DNA of 51,196 bases from an uncultured Bacteroidota bacterium (GTDB lineage Bacteria > Bacteroidota > Bacteroidia > Chitinophagales > Chitinophagaceae), in contig CAJBRT010000094.1 in the NCBI GenBank assembly GCA_903958045.1, positions 1 through 51,196 on the forward strand, read 5' to 3'. Position numbers and translations under genes: made by a program. Below the pieces are notes generated by a model. That model did no database searches and was not told the origin of the DNA. It saw only the letters and a list, made by a program, of their open reading frames with translations. Below are positions 18,529-29,264 of the stretch, piece after piece (the first letter of the stretch is position 1; each line of letters starts with the position of its first letter).

Positions 18529-19185
18529 ATGGAAAGAGAAGCCGCATTAATCAATCAAATTAAAAATGAAGGCATGTTGCCTTTGTTTTATCATGATGAC
18601 GTTACCGTTTGTGAAAATGTGCTTCAAGCACTATACAATGGGGGTGTTAGATGTGTCGAGTTTACCAATAGAGGCGTACATGCACTTCCAAATTTTAAGC
18701 ATTTGGTTTCCTTAAAAACTACGATGCCTGGTTTGATACTTGGCATTGGTACCATTAAAACACCGCAAGACGCTACTTCGTTTATTGAAGCCGGTGCAGA
18801 TTTTTTAGTTAGCCCCTGTTTTGATGCTAGTGTTGCAGACGTTGCATACATGCACAAAGTACTATGGATACCAGGTTGTATGACGCCCACCGAAATTCAT
18901 GTGGCGCAAAAATCTGGTGCTACACTCATAAAATTATTTCCGGGTAACGTATTAGGTCCTGGCTTTGTGGAAGCTATTAAATCTTTATTTACAGGTGTAG
19001 ATTTTTTAGTGACCGGTGGCGTAGAACCAACCGAGCAAAATATTGGAGCTTGGTTTAAAGCAGGCGTAGTAGGCGTTGGGCTTGGAAGTAAACTAATTAC
19101 CAAAGATGTTTTGGCGAATAAAAATTATAAGCAATTAGAAATTCAAACAAAAGAACTTGTACAGCTCATCAAAAAAGTACAATAG
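18529..19185 (+). CDS. eda: KDPG / 4-hydroxy-2-oxoglutarate aldolase
   Basis: 218 aa; VEFTNRG, LGIGTIKTPQDATSFIEAGADFLVSPCF, WIPGCMTPTEIHVAQKSGATLIKLFPGN, VTGGVEPT. The ATG immediately follows the kdgK stop. Confidence 0.94.
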   Translation: MEREAALINQIKNEGMLPLFYHDDVTVCENVLQALYNGGVRCVEFTNRGVHALPNFKHLVSLKTTMPGLILGIGTIKTPQDATSFIEAGADFLVSPCFDASVADVAYMHKVLWIPGCMTPTEIHVAQKSGATLIKLFPGNVLGPGFVEAIKSLFTGVDFLVTGGVEPTEQNIGAWFKAGVVGVGLGSKLITKDVLANKNYKQLEIQTKELVQLIKKVQ

Positions 19186-19207
19186 TTACGATTTAAAGTA
19201 AGCCCAT

Positions 19208-20521
19208 ATGGAACAAAATATTGGACGTTACCGCTGGACTATTTGTAGTTTAGTTTTTTTTGCAACTACTATTAACTATTTAGATAGAGCAGTCATTAGC
19301 TTATTGAAATCTACGCTTACTACCGAATTAAAATGGGATGATGGTGATTATACCAATGTCGAAATCGCTTTTAAAGTATCTTATGCCATAGGATTACTAT
19401 TAGCAGGACGATTTATTGATACAGTGGGTACTAAAAAAGGATATGCATGGGCAACCGGACTTTGGAGTGTGGCTGCTGTTTTACATGCGGCTGCTAAAAG
19501 TGTATTTGGATTTTCTGTGGCACGTGCCGCATTAGGTGTTACTGAGGCAGGAAATTTTCCGGCTGCTATTAAAACTGTGGCGGAATGGTTTCCACGCAAA
19601 GAACGTGCATTAGCTACTGGGCTTTTTAATTCTGGTGCAAATATTGGCGCCATTGTTGCACCTTTAACGGTTCCATTTATTGCTGCTGCATATGGTTGGC
19701 AGTGGGCATTTGTTGCAACAGGTTTACTTGGATTTATTTGGCTTATTTTTTGGAATAAGCATTATTATAAACCATCGGAGCACCCTAAGTTATCTGCGGC
19801 AGAGCTTGCTTATATTAATAGTGATACTGATGCTATTCCGGAAGGGGATGCACTTCAAACTAAATCATTTGGTTGGGCGTCTTTATTAAAGTACAAACAA
19901 ACATGGGCTTTTGCTATAGGTAAATTATTAACCGATCCCATTTGGTGGTTTTATCTTTTCTGGTTACCGGATTTTTTAGAAAGTCAATACCATATTAAAG
20001 GAACGGCTATTGCACTTCCAGTTGCTGCTGTTTATACGATGTCTGCGGTAGGAAGTGTTTTTGGCGGATGGCTCCCTATGTATTTTATTAAAAAGAATTG
20101 GCCAGTATTTAAAGCGCGCAAGTCTTCTATGTTATTATATGCCTTTTTAGTATTGCCTATTTTATTTGCACAAGTACTAGGTGGTATGAACATGTGGTTG
20201 GCCGTTTTTGTAATTGGTATTGCAGCTGCTGCGCATCAGGCATGGAGTGCAAATATATTTACGACGGTAAGTGATATGTTCCCTAAACGTGCAGTAGGCT
20301 CTGTAACGGGTATTGGTGGTATGTTTGGAGCGATTGGTGGTATTTTACTATCTATGGCGGTACAAAAGAATTTGTTTGTGCATTACCGTGCTATAAATCA
20401 AATTGAAACGGCTTATTATATTATGTTTATTGTATGCGGCTCTGCATACTTGTTAGCTTGGCTAATCATGCATATACTCGTGCCTAAAGTAAACGTAATT
20501 GCTGCCGAAGATTTAGAATAA
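19208..20521 (+). CDS. exuT: MFS transporter, hexuronate (ExuT-like)
   Basis: 437 aa; [76 protein letters not shown], typical of anion:cation symporter (ACS) hexuronate members. Confidence 0.88.
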   Translation: MEQNIGRYRWTICSLVFFATTINYLDRAVISLLKSTLTTELKWDDGDYTNVEIAFKVSYAIGLLLAGRFIDTVGTKKGYAWATGLWSVAAVLHAAAKSVFGFSVARAALGVTEAGNFPAAIKTVAEWFPRKERALATGLFNSGANIGAIVAPLTVPFIAAAYGWQWAFVATGLLGFIWLIFWNKHYYKPSEHPKLSAAELAYINSDTDAIPEGDALQTKSFGWASLLKYKQTWAFAIGKLLTDPIWWFYLFWLPDFLESQYHIKGTAIALPVAAVYTMSAVGSVFGGWLPMYFIKKNWPVFKARKSSMLLYAFLVLPILFAQVLGGMNMWLAVFVIGIAAAAHQAWSANIFTTVSDMFPKRAVGSVTGIGGMFGAIGGILLSMAVQKNLFVHYRAINQIETAYYIMFIVCGSAYLLAWLIMHILVPKVNVIAAEDLE

Positions 20522-20529
20522 TAATTGAT

Positions 20530-21711
20530 ATGCAAGAGCAACCCAAAATGATACAAACCATGCGCTGGTATGGTCCTAACGATCCGGTTAGTTTATGGGA
20601 TATACGTCAAGCTGGTTGTACAGGTGTAGTTTCTGCACTCCATCAAATACCAAATGGAGAAGTATGGCCCATTGAAGCTATCATGGAGCGTATTCAAATC
20701 ATTGAAGCCGCTGGATTAAGTTGGGATGTTGTTGAAAGTGTGCCGGTGCATGAAGCGATTAAAACGCAAACAGCTGGGTTTGAAAAATACATTGCTCACT
20801 ATAAGCAAACTATACAAAATTTAAGTAGCTGCGGCATTAAAATTGTGACCTATAATTTTATGCCTGTGATGGATTGGACGCGTACCAATTTAAAGCACGA
20901 AATGCCGGATAAATCTTTGGCGCTACTCTATGAAAAGGCAGCCGTTGCCGCATTTGATGTATATATTTTAGAAAGAAAAAATGCAGATAGTGATTATACG
21001 GCTATTGAATTGGAGCAAGCAAAACAGCGTTTTAATCAAATGACGGACGCTCAAAAATTAGAACTCCAGCACAATATGATTAAGGGGCTTCCGGGTAGTG
21101 AAGAAAGTTTTACGATGGAAGCTTTTAGGAATGCACTTGCTGCCTTTGATCATATTGATGCTAAAAAATTAAGAGCACATCTCATTTATTTTTTAGATCA
21201 AATTATTCCAATAGCTGAGTCATGTGGCGTTAAAATGGTGATTCACCCAGACGATCCGCCGTATTCTATTTTGGGCTTACCAAGGGTGGTTAGTACCGCT
21301 GCAGACGTTCAGGCTTTATTTGATGCGGTGCCTTCTATGTCTAATGGGCTTTGTTTTTGCACGGGATCATTTGGTGTAAGGCCCGATAATAATTTGCCTG
21401 GCATGGTTAGTAATTTTGGTGAACGCATTAATTTTATTCATTTGCGTAGTACCAAACGAAATGACAAAGGTGATTTTTTTGAAGACAATCATTTAGAAGG
21501 CGACGTAGATATGTATAGGGTGGTCAAAGAAATTATTGAAGTGATGCGTAAGCGAAACGTTTCAATTCCTATGAGACCCGATCATGGACATCAAATGCTG
21601 GATGATTTGAAAAAAACAACCAACCCAGGTTATTCTGCTATTGGAAGATTACGTGGCCTTGCAGAGTTAAGAGGGTTAGAACTAGGGATTATTAAGAGTT
21701 TGTATTATTGA
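20530..21711 (+). CDS. uxuA: mannonate dehydratase
   Basis: 393 aa; [96 protein letters not shown]. Confidence 0.96.
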   Translation: MQEQPKMIQTMRWYGPNDPVSLWDIRQAGCTGVVSALHQIPNGEVWPIEAIMERIQIIEAAGLSWDVVESVPVHEAIKTQTAGFEKYIAHYKQTIQNLSSCGIKIVTYNFMPVMDWTRTNLKHEMPDKSLALLYEKAAVAAFDVYILERKNADSDYTAIELEQAKQRFNQMTDAQKLELQHNMIKGLPGSEESFTMEAFRNALAAFDHIDAKKLRAHLIYFLDQIIPIAESCGVKMVIHPDDPPYSILGLPRVVSTAADVQALFDAVPSMSNGLCFCTGSFGVRPDNNLPGMVSNFGERINFIHLRSTKRNDKGDFFEDNHLEGDVDMYRVVKEIIEVMRKRNVSIPMRPDHGHQMLDDLKKTTNPGYSAIGRLRGLAELRGLELGIIKSLYY

Positions 21712-23919
21712 TAATCCTTTTTGCGCGGTATATTTTCCTGTAACGATTTTTTTGTTTTGTATATGGATTTTAAAATCCAGGTTCCAATTTTTGGGCCAGG
21801 CCGCTAGCCATTGTGTTTGGTCTATTTCAGATTGCACAAGCATGTTTTGAAGTGCACGCATATTAACGGTTCCATGGTCCTGATCCGGTACCCAGTCATA
21901 ATTGGGTCCCCAAAATGCAGGGAACCGGCTACCACTATGTTTTGTGGTAAAATTATGAACCACCATTTTTTTAGCCTCATCTGTTAAGCCTAAATAAGCT
22001 GCAAAAATGGGGTCTTGCTGCCAGCCGCTAAAATCATTATTGGCTTTATGATTCCAAGCTGTAATCGCTTCTTCTATTTTTGGCTTACCAACCCCTCTTA
22101 CGCGGTAAGGGAAAACGGCGTATAGTTCTGGTTTTTCTACATTGGTGCGGGGGCCCAGGTTATAACCAGCTGCAAGTGCCGTTTGCCCTTTGATGGTTTG
22201 CGTTGGTAAAGGTGGCAATTGCGCATATAATGCTTGAGCTTTATTTACAAAGCCAGGGTCATCAATAATATTTTTATAAGCGGTTATTTTTTCAATTACT
22301 GTTGAGAGTCCTGCGATTTCTGGAAGTGGATTAATAACGCCTTCAAAATAAGACTCTAATGCTTGTGCAGGTTGAATGCTAATATGGTTTGTACTGTCTT
22401 TTTTATAATGTGCGTTATAAAAAAGTATGGTTTCTTTTATAAATGGAAGGTGTTCTTTTACAAAAGTGGTTTTATCATTTGTAAACTCATAGTAATCAAT
22501 CATGAGTTTAGATAATTCCAAACTACCCTCCCATAAATAACGGATGTACATATTTTCAGAAACGCCGTCTGCTAATTTTTTTCTATCCCAGCCGTAATTG
22601 TCATTGGTGTATGTGCCCCAGGGCGTCATGGTTTCCGGAAAGTAAGCGCCTTCGTGTTTAAAATATTTTCGTGTTCTATATTTTGCTAGTGGCAGCGCAT
22701 CGGTATACATTTTAAAGAGTGGCTTTATGAGCGCAAAGTCGCCACTGTATAGCATCGAATAATAGGGGAGTCTTGTATTTTGAAACCAATAATTAGCACC
22801 CCAGTCTCTAAAGTCTGCGTCATAACCTGTTAGGTTTCTTTTGCCCATACTTTCATCAACGTCTACTGTAAAAATGGATCCATTAAATTTAATAGGAAGA
22901 CCTCCTCTTCCGGCGCAAGCATTCATATACCGCTGGAGTTGATACCCTTGTGTGATGGCAAAAGTTTCATTTTTTGTTTGTAGGCTAGTATCTCCAGGCG
23001 TAACAATCATGTAATGGGCATTCCAAAATTTCGCCCACCAATTTTTATGCGCATTGAATCTTTGGGTTGCAGTCCTGTCACTCGTTTTTTTATGAAGCGC
23101 TAGGGTAGCTTGTTTCCATTCTAAAATATTAGCTGTTTGCTTTTTAAGAACGGTAATATTTATTTCAAATTCATTATTTGATTTGCTACTAACCATTTCA
23201 TTGGCACTAACAACGGCCCCAAAGTTTTGGTATAAGAGCGGATCTTTGCCAATTTCATTAAACTTTGAGAGGTTTTGGTTGTCTAAGGTAGACTGCCAAA
23301 TGGATGATTTATTTTGGTGAACCCAAATAAGCTTATTGCCGTTTTCAAGGACCGTATCTCTTTCTCTTAATAGCGGAAAAGGCGCACCCATCATGCCGTA
23401 AGCGCTTCTTTTTTCTCCCCCTTGCAAAGTGTCTAATTTATTACGCCACATTAAATTTTTAATGGTTAAAGCAACCTTAGTGCTTGCTTTTCCGGTTATG
23501 GTAATGGCCGGGTTGTTGGCGTCTGCAAAAATGGAAAGAGATAAGCTTTGATTTTTTGTATTGGTGGCTTTAATAATAATGCTGCCGGTTTGTATATCGA
23601 GTGTTTGGGAAAATATAGCGCCATCAAGTATAGAAGGGCTTGTGCTAATGGATATTTTTCCAATTTTTAAAAGACGGCCAATTTCGGAATAGGCGTCTGT
23701 TTTTGAAATATATAATTGTAATTGTCCGCTGCTATCTACCCATACGTTGGCTCCAATATCGCCATTGCCAATGGGCATGGATCCAGATGGTCCACTACTT
23801 TGTGAAGCCCACGCTACGTTGTATGGCGCAAGTGAAACTTGCGCCATACAAGGCCTAAAAAAAACCCCCAGCACCGCAAAAGCTGCGGACAATCCCCTAA
23901 CTAAATTTTCTTTTCGCAT
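21682..23919 (-). CDS. DUF5703-domain glycoside-hydrolase-like secreted protein (six-hairpin/GH95-like)
   Basis: ~745 aa; signal peptide; [62 protein letters not shown] (DUF5703-like); [43 protein letters not shown]. The ORF track start 23925 is a TTG codon; ATG at 23919. Confidence 0.8.
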   Translation of the reverse strand: MRKENLVRGLSAAFAVLGVFFRPCMAQVSLAPYNVAWASQSSGPSGSMPIGNGDIGANVWVDSSGQLQLYISKTDAYSEIGRLLKIGKISISTSPSILDGAIFSQTLDIQTGSIIIKATNTKNQSLSLSIFADANNPAITITGKASTKVALTIKNLMWRNKLDTLQGGEKRSAYGMMGAPFPLLRERDTVLENGNKLIWVHQNKSSIWQSTLDNQNLSKFNEIGKDPLLYQNFGAVVSANEMVSSKSNNEFEINITVLKKQTANILEWKQATLALHKKTSDRTATQRFNAHKNWWAKFWNAHYMIVTPGDTSLQTKNETFAITQGYQLQRYMNACAGRGGLPIKFNGSIFTVDVDESMGKRNLTGYDADFRDWGANYWFQNTRLPYYSMLYSGDFALIKPLFKMYTDALPLAKYRTRKYFKHEGAYFPETMTPWGTYTNDNYGWDRKKLADGVSENMYIRYLWEGSLELSKLMIDYYEFTNDKTTFVKEHLPFIKETILFYNAHYKKDSTNHISIQPAQALESYFEGVINPLPEIAGLSTVIEKITAYKNIIDDPGFVNKAQALYAQLPPLPTQTIKGQTALAAGYNLGPRTNVEKPELYAVFPYRVRGVGKPKIEEAITAWNHKANNDFSGWQQDPIFAAYLGLTDEAKKMVVHNFTTKHSGSRFPAFWGPNYDWVPDQDHGTVNMRALQNMLVQSEIDQTQWLAAWPKNWNLDFKIHIQNKKIVTGKYTAQKGLSIIQTLNNP
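23819..23851. repeat. 15-bp perfect inverted repeat (3-nt loop) inside the DUF5703 coding sequence
   Basis: TTGTATGGCGCAAGT (23819-23833) - GAA - ACTTGCGCCATACAA (23837-23851). Confidence 0.9.
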
Positions 23920-23925
23920 ACCCAA

Positions 23926-26145
23926 TTAATTTCGATACTTATTTTTATAGAGTCCCATTTTGTCAAATGGGATAGGTTCAAATCCTTTTATTTTTTTAAA
24001 TACTTCCGAGCTTGGTAGTAATGTAAAATTTTCATGTTCGGCATCTACAAAGCCCGGATTAGTGGTGCATCTGTAGTTATCTCTTTCGGTGATGGTCGCG
24101 TATTGTCCACCAATTAATTTGGTAGGGCTTGTAGGGCCACCAATAATTAGGTTGTCGGCAAATATGTTACGGTTGGCTCGCATGGCTTTCCACTGCTTAG
24201 TGCCGGGTATGGTATCTAAATAGTCGAGTAGCCCAGGATACTTGCTAGCATAGGGTTCTGTGGTATAGGAAACACTTTTTGTTAAGCGGTTTCTAATAAG
24301 GCCTTCTTCTCCAAACATCGTTTTTTCGGAACCTGCTGCCCAGGTATAGTAGTGCGCCGATATTTGCGCAGTAGCATCGGTGGGTTCAATGATAATATTA
24401 TTTTTCATGGTCAAATCCCAGCCACTATTGGTAAATAAAATACCATGTTTGGTTTCCATTTTATAAAATACGTTTCCAAAAACAAATACATCTGCAGATG
24501 AGTCGTCACAATAAATACCCATGTTCATGCGCTCGGGGTTTCCAATGTGATGAAAATAATTATAGCGCACCACATTTCCTCTATCGCTAGGATCTCTGCC
24601 AATATACCAAGGTGAAGTGTCGTCCGAATTTAAAGTAACATGATGAATATTGTTGTATTCAAAAACGTGTTCGTTGCCGTGTACAAAAATGCCTTGCCAG
24701 TCGGTATTATAAATTTCGCAGTGTCTTATTTTGTTGCCGCATCCGTCTACGCTGATGCCCGACCAAATAAATTTATTTCTTCTATTAAAATCGTGGACTT
24801 TACAATTTTCAACAATGTTGTTTGCTTTTGTTAAGGTTTTTTTATCGCCACCGCTTAAATAAATGCCACCGCTACCGGTGTTATACACGTCACAACTTAA
24901 TATTTGTTGATCGTATCCGGCGTTTCTATTCCAACTGGTATTTTTATAGAGGTAGTTTTGCAAGCTTCCTATAATGCCAGAAACAGGATGGCCTTCAAAA
25001 TTATCAATACTCATAGGTCCTTTGTTGGCCTCCGCGCCTTGCCCCATAAAAATCCCTGACGTTCCAACGTTTCTAATGGTGCAGCCTACAATGGTATTGT
25101 GGTGACCACCTTCCATGTAAATCCCCATGCCCCTGCCAGCCTCAATGGTAAGGCCTTCTAGCGTTGTATAGGTTTGATTGATGATAGATACAATGGGTGT
25201 TTCAAGCACCGAAACAGTAATGCTTGCCGCTTCTAATGTACTAGGTGGCCACAGATATAAAATCCCCGTTTTAGTATCTAGCCACCACTCGCCGGGGCTA
25301 TCTAATTCCTCTAAAATATTGTATGCAGTGTAAGCCTGAAAATCTCTGCCGTTTCCAAGTCCGTATAAATGTGGCGTTACTAATTTAATTTGTTTTTTAA
25401 GGGTATCAATTTTTTCGATATTAATGTTGTCATCGGCAAAACCATAATTAAAAGTGCCTTGTAACCATATGTTTTTTTGTCCTACCCATTTAGCATGCTT
25501 GGCATCGGTGTATTCAAATAAGGCACCTCTGTTGCTTGTGTCTCCAATACGCGGCACAGATCCTTTATCAATAACTTTGCCAATTTTAATACTGCCACTG
25601 TTGGGGTAGTGAGCAAGCGTGAGTGGTTCGTTGTTAAAAAACAGTTCAAGTGGTGCTGGAACAACCGGTTGTCCATGTCCATAGCTTTGGTGTTTGCCAT
25701 AATTTAAAATACCAAGTTGTTTAAGAGATACCTGGTATAATGCTGCAGCTGCTGTTTTATTTACACGCATTAAAATTCCTGAGTCATTTACTTTTTTAAA
25801 TGCACTACTATTAATTTTTTTGCCTCCCGAAATAATCACTTTGTCTTTATTAACACCTCTCCAAATAATGGGTGTTTGTTTGCTGCCAGTAACAGTCTCA
25901 TCTAATTTAAATCCTGCTTGCAGTTCATAATTGCCGGCCCCTATATGAACAACAATATCACCCTCGTAATTTGGGTTAGCCGTTTTAAATTTTTTAATCA
26001 ATAACTGCGCTTTTGTAAGTGTTGCTACTGGCGCAGCTGCTGTTCCGCTGCTCTTATCATTACCAGCCGGCGACACATAAAATTGTTGCCCCAATGCATG
26101 GTTAATAACGAGTAAAAAAATGACGGTTTTAAGGAGTTGTTTCAT
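23926..26145 (-). CDS. secreted right-handed parallel beta-helix (pectate-lyase-fold-like) protein
   Basis: 739 aa; signal peptide; QFYVSPAGNDKSSGTAAAPVATLTKAQ (DUF1565-like start); repeated coil pattern NTIVGCTIRNVGTSGIFMG, CDVYNTGSGGIYLSGGD, CKVHDFNRRN, CEIYNTDWQGIFVHGNEHVFEYNNIHH. Confidence 0.9.
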   Translation of the reverse strand: MKQLLKTVIFLLVINHALGQQFYVSPAGNDKSSGTAAAPVATLTKAQLLIKKFKTANPNYEGDIVVHIGAGNYELQAGFKLDETVTGSKQTPIIWRGVNKDKVIISGGKKINSSAFKKVNDSGILMRVNKTAAAALYQVSLKQLGILNYGKHQSYGHGQPVVPAPLELFFNNEPLTLAHYPNSGSIKIGKVIDKGSVPRIGDTSNRGALFEYTDAKHAKWVGQKNIWLQGTFNYGFADDNINIEKIDTLKKQIKLVTPHLYGLGNGRDFQAYTAYNILEELDSPGEWWLDTKTGILYLWPPSTLEAASITVSVLETPIVSIINQTYTTLEGLTIEAGRGMGIYMEGGHHNTIVGCTIRNVGTSGIFMGQGAEANKGPMSIDNFEGHPVSGIIGSLQNYLYKNTSWNRNAGYDQQILSCDVYNTGSGGIYLSGGDKKTLTKANNIVENCKVHDFNRRNKFIWSGISVDGCGNKIRHCEIYNTDWQGIFVHGNEHVFEYNNIHHVTLNSDDTSPWYIGRDPSDRGNVVRYNYFHHIGNPERMNMGIYCDDSSADVFVFGNVFYKMETKHGILFTNSGWDLTMKNNIIIEPTDATAQISAHYYTWAAGSEKTMFGEEGLIRNRLTKSVSYTTEPYASKYPGLLDYLDTIPGTKQWKAMRANRNIFADNLIIGGPTSPTKLIGGQYATITERDNYRCTTNPGFVDAEHENFTLLPSSEVFKKIKGFEPIPFDKMGLYKNKYRN

Positions 26146-26188
26146 GTGTGTATCTTAAAGTTTGCTGGTGCTGTATTGTCTATTATTT

Positions 26189-26207
26189 ATTTTATATTGT
26201 ATAAAAT
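26189..26207. promoter_or_regulatory. AT-rich palindrome in the divergent intergenic region
   Basis: ATTTTATA-TTG-TATAAAAT, 10 bp upstream of the PhyH ATG. Confidence 0.35.
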
Positions 26208-26216
26208 TTAGCGGTT

Positions 26217-27050
26217 ATGGAAACAACACCCATTTCAATAAAAGAGGCACTTGATCAGGCGTATAGTGTAACACCTGTACAGGCTTCATTTTTTGCGCAA
26301 CATGGTTTTATAAAAATTAAAAACATTTTTGAAGCCTCTGTTATTGATTACATGAATATAGTAATTTCCAAAGAGGTGGACCGTTTAAATAATCAACAAA
26401 TTCCATTAGAAGAGCGCGACACCTATGGCAAAGCATTTTTACAAATCATGAACTTGTGGACACATACCAGGGTGGTAAAAGACATTGTTTTTAGCAAAAG
26501 AATTGCTCAAATTGCCACTGGCTTAATGCAAATAAACGGCGTACGTTTATACCACGACCAAGCCCTTTTTAAAGAACCCAAAGGTGGCCATACGCCTTGG
26601 CATGCCGATCAATATTACTGGCCCTTAGCTACCGAAAACACAGTTACCGCCTGGATACCATTACAAGCAACACCGCTTAATTATGGGCCACTCGAATTTA
26701 GTGCAGGCAGTAACAGATTAACGGCTGGAAGAGACAAGCAAATTAGTGACGAGAGTCAGGCTTTTTTAGAATCCGAATTAAAAAATCAAAATTTTGAGCA
26801 CGTCATAGAACCCTTTGATGTAGGTGAAATAAGTTTTCATAGAGGTTGGTTGTATCACCGCGCAGGCCCTAACGTTTCCGGTAACATGCGAAAGGTTATG
26901 ACCATGATTTATATGGATAAAGACACGGTCTTAAAAGAACCTGAAAACCACAACCAGCTTGCCGATTGGGAAACTTGGTGCCCAGGCGCTACTGTTGGTA
27001 CCACCATTGATACACCTCTAAACCCCGTATTGTATGAAAAAACATCGTAG
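26217..27050 (+). CDS. phytanoyl-CoA dioxygenase (PhyH) family protein
   Basis: 277 aa; Fe(II)/2OG motif GGHTPWHADQYYWPLATENTVTAWIPL and distal FHRGWLYHRAGPNVSGNMRKVMTMIYM. Confidence 0.92.
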   Translation: METTPISIKEALDQAYSVTPVQASFFAQHGFIKIKNIFEASVIDYMNIVISKEVDRLNNQQIPLEERDTYGKAFLQIMNLWTHTRVVKDIVFSKRIAQIATGLMQINGVRLYHDQALFKEPKGGHTPWHADQYYWPLATENTVTAWIPLQATPLNYGPLEFSAGSNRLTAGRDKQISDESQAFLESELKNQNFEHVIEPFDVGEISFHRGWLYHRAGPNVSGNMRKVMTMIYMDKDTVLKEPENHNQLADWETWCPGATVGTTIDTPLNPVLYEKTS

Positions 27051-29259
27051 CATATTATTCTTGATTTTTTTGACCCTTGCTCAAAAAACCATAGCGCAGC
27101 TACCTATTATTCCTTACCCTAATAAAGTATTGCAAGGAAAAGGGTTTTATACGGTTACAACATCTGCAACAAAAGAAGCTGTTATTGTAATTGACACAAG
27201 TGCAGGATCTGTTGTTACTAGTCCCGAAGGATATTACCTAACCGTAACACCTAAGCAAATAAAAGTGGTTGCAAAAACAAAAGTGGGCGCGTTTTACGCT
27301 ATGCAAACGCTTTTGCAATTAGAAGCAGCGTCTAAAAAAATTCCGGTGATAACCATAGAGGATGCGCCAGCATTTGGATATAGAGGCCTTATGTTAGACG
27401 TGGGTAGACATTTTATGCCAATTGGTTTTATCAAGCAGTTGCTCGATGTTATGGCCATGCAAAAGATGAACAATTTGCATTTGCATTTAACCGAAGATCA
27501 AGGATGGCGCATCGAAATAAAAAAATATCCAAAATTAACGAGTGTAGGGTCTGTGCGTGGTGGAACTTTAATTGGTAAGTATCCAGGGAGTGGCAATACC
27601 AACGCCGCCTACGGCGGCTTTTATACGCAGGCGCAGTTAAAAGAACTTGTTGCCTACGCGGCTGCCAAGCATATTAATATTATTCCTGAGATTGAAATGC
27701 CAGGGCATGCAAGTGCTGCTATTGCTGCCTATCCGGAGTTAAGTTGTTTTCCAAATGAACCCACGCAGCTAACCAAAAACATGTATGCTACTGCCACAGA
27801 GAATAAAATTAAAACGGTGGGTGGTAAAATTGTACAAGAAACTTGGGGTGTTTTTGATGATGTATTTGCACCTAGTGAGTACACATTTAATTTTATTGAA
27901 AATGTGTTAGATGAAGTGATGGATATTTTTCCGTCTAGTTATATTCATATTGGTGGCGACGAATGTCCTAAAACAGCCTGGAAGCGTTCTAGCTATTGCC
28001 AGAATCTTATGAAAGAAAAAGGCATTGCTAACGAGCATGCACTTCAAAGTTATTTTATTCAACGTGTAGAAAAATACGTGAATAGTAAGGGCCGTAAAAT
28101 AATTGGCTGGGATGAAATTTTAGAAGGTGGCCTTGCGCCCAATGCAACCGTTATGAGTTGGCAGGGTGAAGAAGGGGGCATTACTGCCGCCAAGGAGCAC
28201 CATGATGTTATTATGACGCCACAGGGCAGCTGTTATTTAAACTTTTATCAATCCTCAGACCCTCGAGACTCCATTGCATTTGGGGGATTCTTGCCGCTAG
28301 AAGCAGTGTACAGTTACAATCCAGTGCCAGCTGCTCTTACCGCAGAGGAGGCTACTTATATAAAAGGCGTGCAGGGTAATTTATGGACCGAGTATATTGC
28401 TAACAAAGACCTTGCTTCTTTTATGTTGTTTCCGCGCGCTATGGCTATCGCCGAAAACGGATGGACAAAAACAAAAACCGGTTTCGATCATTTTACAAAC
28501 AGGGTAACAAAGTGGCAGCCAATATTAAAACAAAAAGGGCTTCATTTTTCGGACCATTTATACAATGTGCAAATTACGAGTAAGCCTATTGCTGGCGGCA
28601 TCAACGTTTCTATTGGCGGTATAAGTAAGGCGCATAAAATTGTATACAATACAAATGGCAAACTGCCTAGTGTAAACGATCAAATCTATACAGGGCCTAT
28701 CACAATTACTGGAGATGCAAATTTACAAGCGGGTGTTATAGTCAATAATAAAATTACAGATGTTGCTTCTGCGGCGTTCTCCATTAATAAAGCAACGGGT
28801 GCTAAACTAATATCGCTTGTACATGTACCCAAAGCACCTTATAATAAAAGTGGCAACACCGGATTTATTAATGGGATACTTGCCAATGATGCTAGGTTTA
28901 GTGATGGGGAGTGGCTTGCCTGGGAAGGTAAATCAATTGACGCTACACTTGATTTAGGTGCCGCTACAAAAATTACTCAAATTGCTACGCGCTTTATCAA
29001 TAGCCGTGGCAGTTGGATTCATTTGCCAACCAGTGTAGAAGTATTAGGATCAGAAGATGGTAAAACATTTACACGCATTGGTCTACAACAAAATTTTGAT
29101 ACGAGTAAAGAAGGGAATCTAACTGTTTCGTTTAGTATACCGTCTACTAGTATCCGTTACATTCAATTGATAGCGCATCCTGTAGCAATTATACCGGCTG
29201 GATTTGCAGGAGCTGGAAATCCTTCTTGGTTATTTATGGATGAACTCATTATAAAATAA
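27034..29259 (+). CDS. beta-N-acetylhexosaminidase, GH20, with C-terminal F5/8 type C-like domain
   Basis: 741 aa; GYRGLMLDVGRHFMP, HLHLTEDQGWRIEIK, EIEMPGHASAA, HIGGDECPKTAW (catalytic DE), GWDEILEGGLAPNATVMSWQG, GNLWTEYI; signal peptide. Confidence 0.96.
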   Translation: MKKHRSILFLIFLTLAQKTIAQLPIIPYPNKVLQGKGFYTVTTSATKEAVIVIDTSAGSVVTSPEGYYLTVTPKQIKVVAKTKVGAFYAMQTLLQLEAASKKIPVITIEDAPAFGYRGLMLDVGRHFMPIGFIKQLLDVMAMQKMNNLHLHLTEDQGWRIEIKKYPKLTSVGSVRGGTLIGKYPGSGNTNAAYGGFYTQAQLKELVAYAAAKHINIIPEIEMPGHASAAIAAYPELSCFPNEPTQLTKNMYATATENKIKTVGGKIVQETWGVFDDVFAPSEYTFNFIENVLDEVMDIFPSSYIHIGGDECPKTAWKRSSYCQNLMKEKGIANEHALQSYFIQRVEKYVNSKGRKIIGWDEILEGGLAPNATVMSWQGEEGGITAAKEHHDVIMTPQGSCYLNFYQSSDPRDSIAFGGFLPLEAVYSYNPVPAALTAEEATYIKGVQGNLWTEYIANKDLASFMLFPRAMAIAENGWTKTKTGFDHFTNRVTKWQPILKQKGLHFSDHLYNVQITSKPIAGGINVSIGGISKAHKIVYNTNGKLPSVNDQIYTGPITITGDANLQAGVIVNNKITDVASAAFSINKATGAKLISLVHVPKAPYNKSGNTGFINGILANDARFSDGEWLAWEGKSIDATLDLGAATKITQIATRFINSRGSWIHLPTSVEVLGSEDGKTFTRIGLQQNFDTSKEGNLTVSFSIPSTSIRYIQLIAHPVAIIPAGFAGAGNPSWLFMDELIIK

Positions 29260-29264
29260 AAGGG

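Noticed and set aside
27604-27618. GCCGCC-TAC-GGCGGC inverted repeat in GH20
   Set aside because: Six-bp arms within conserved coding sequence; too short to call.
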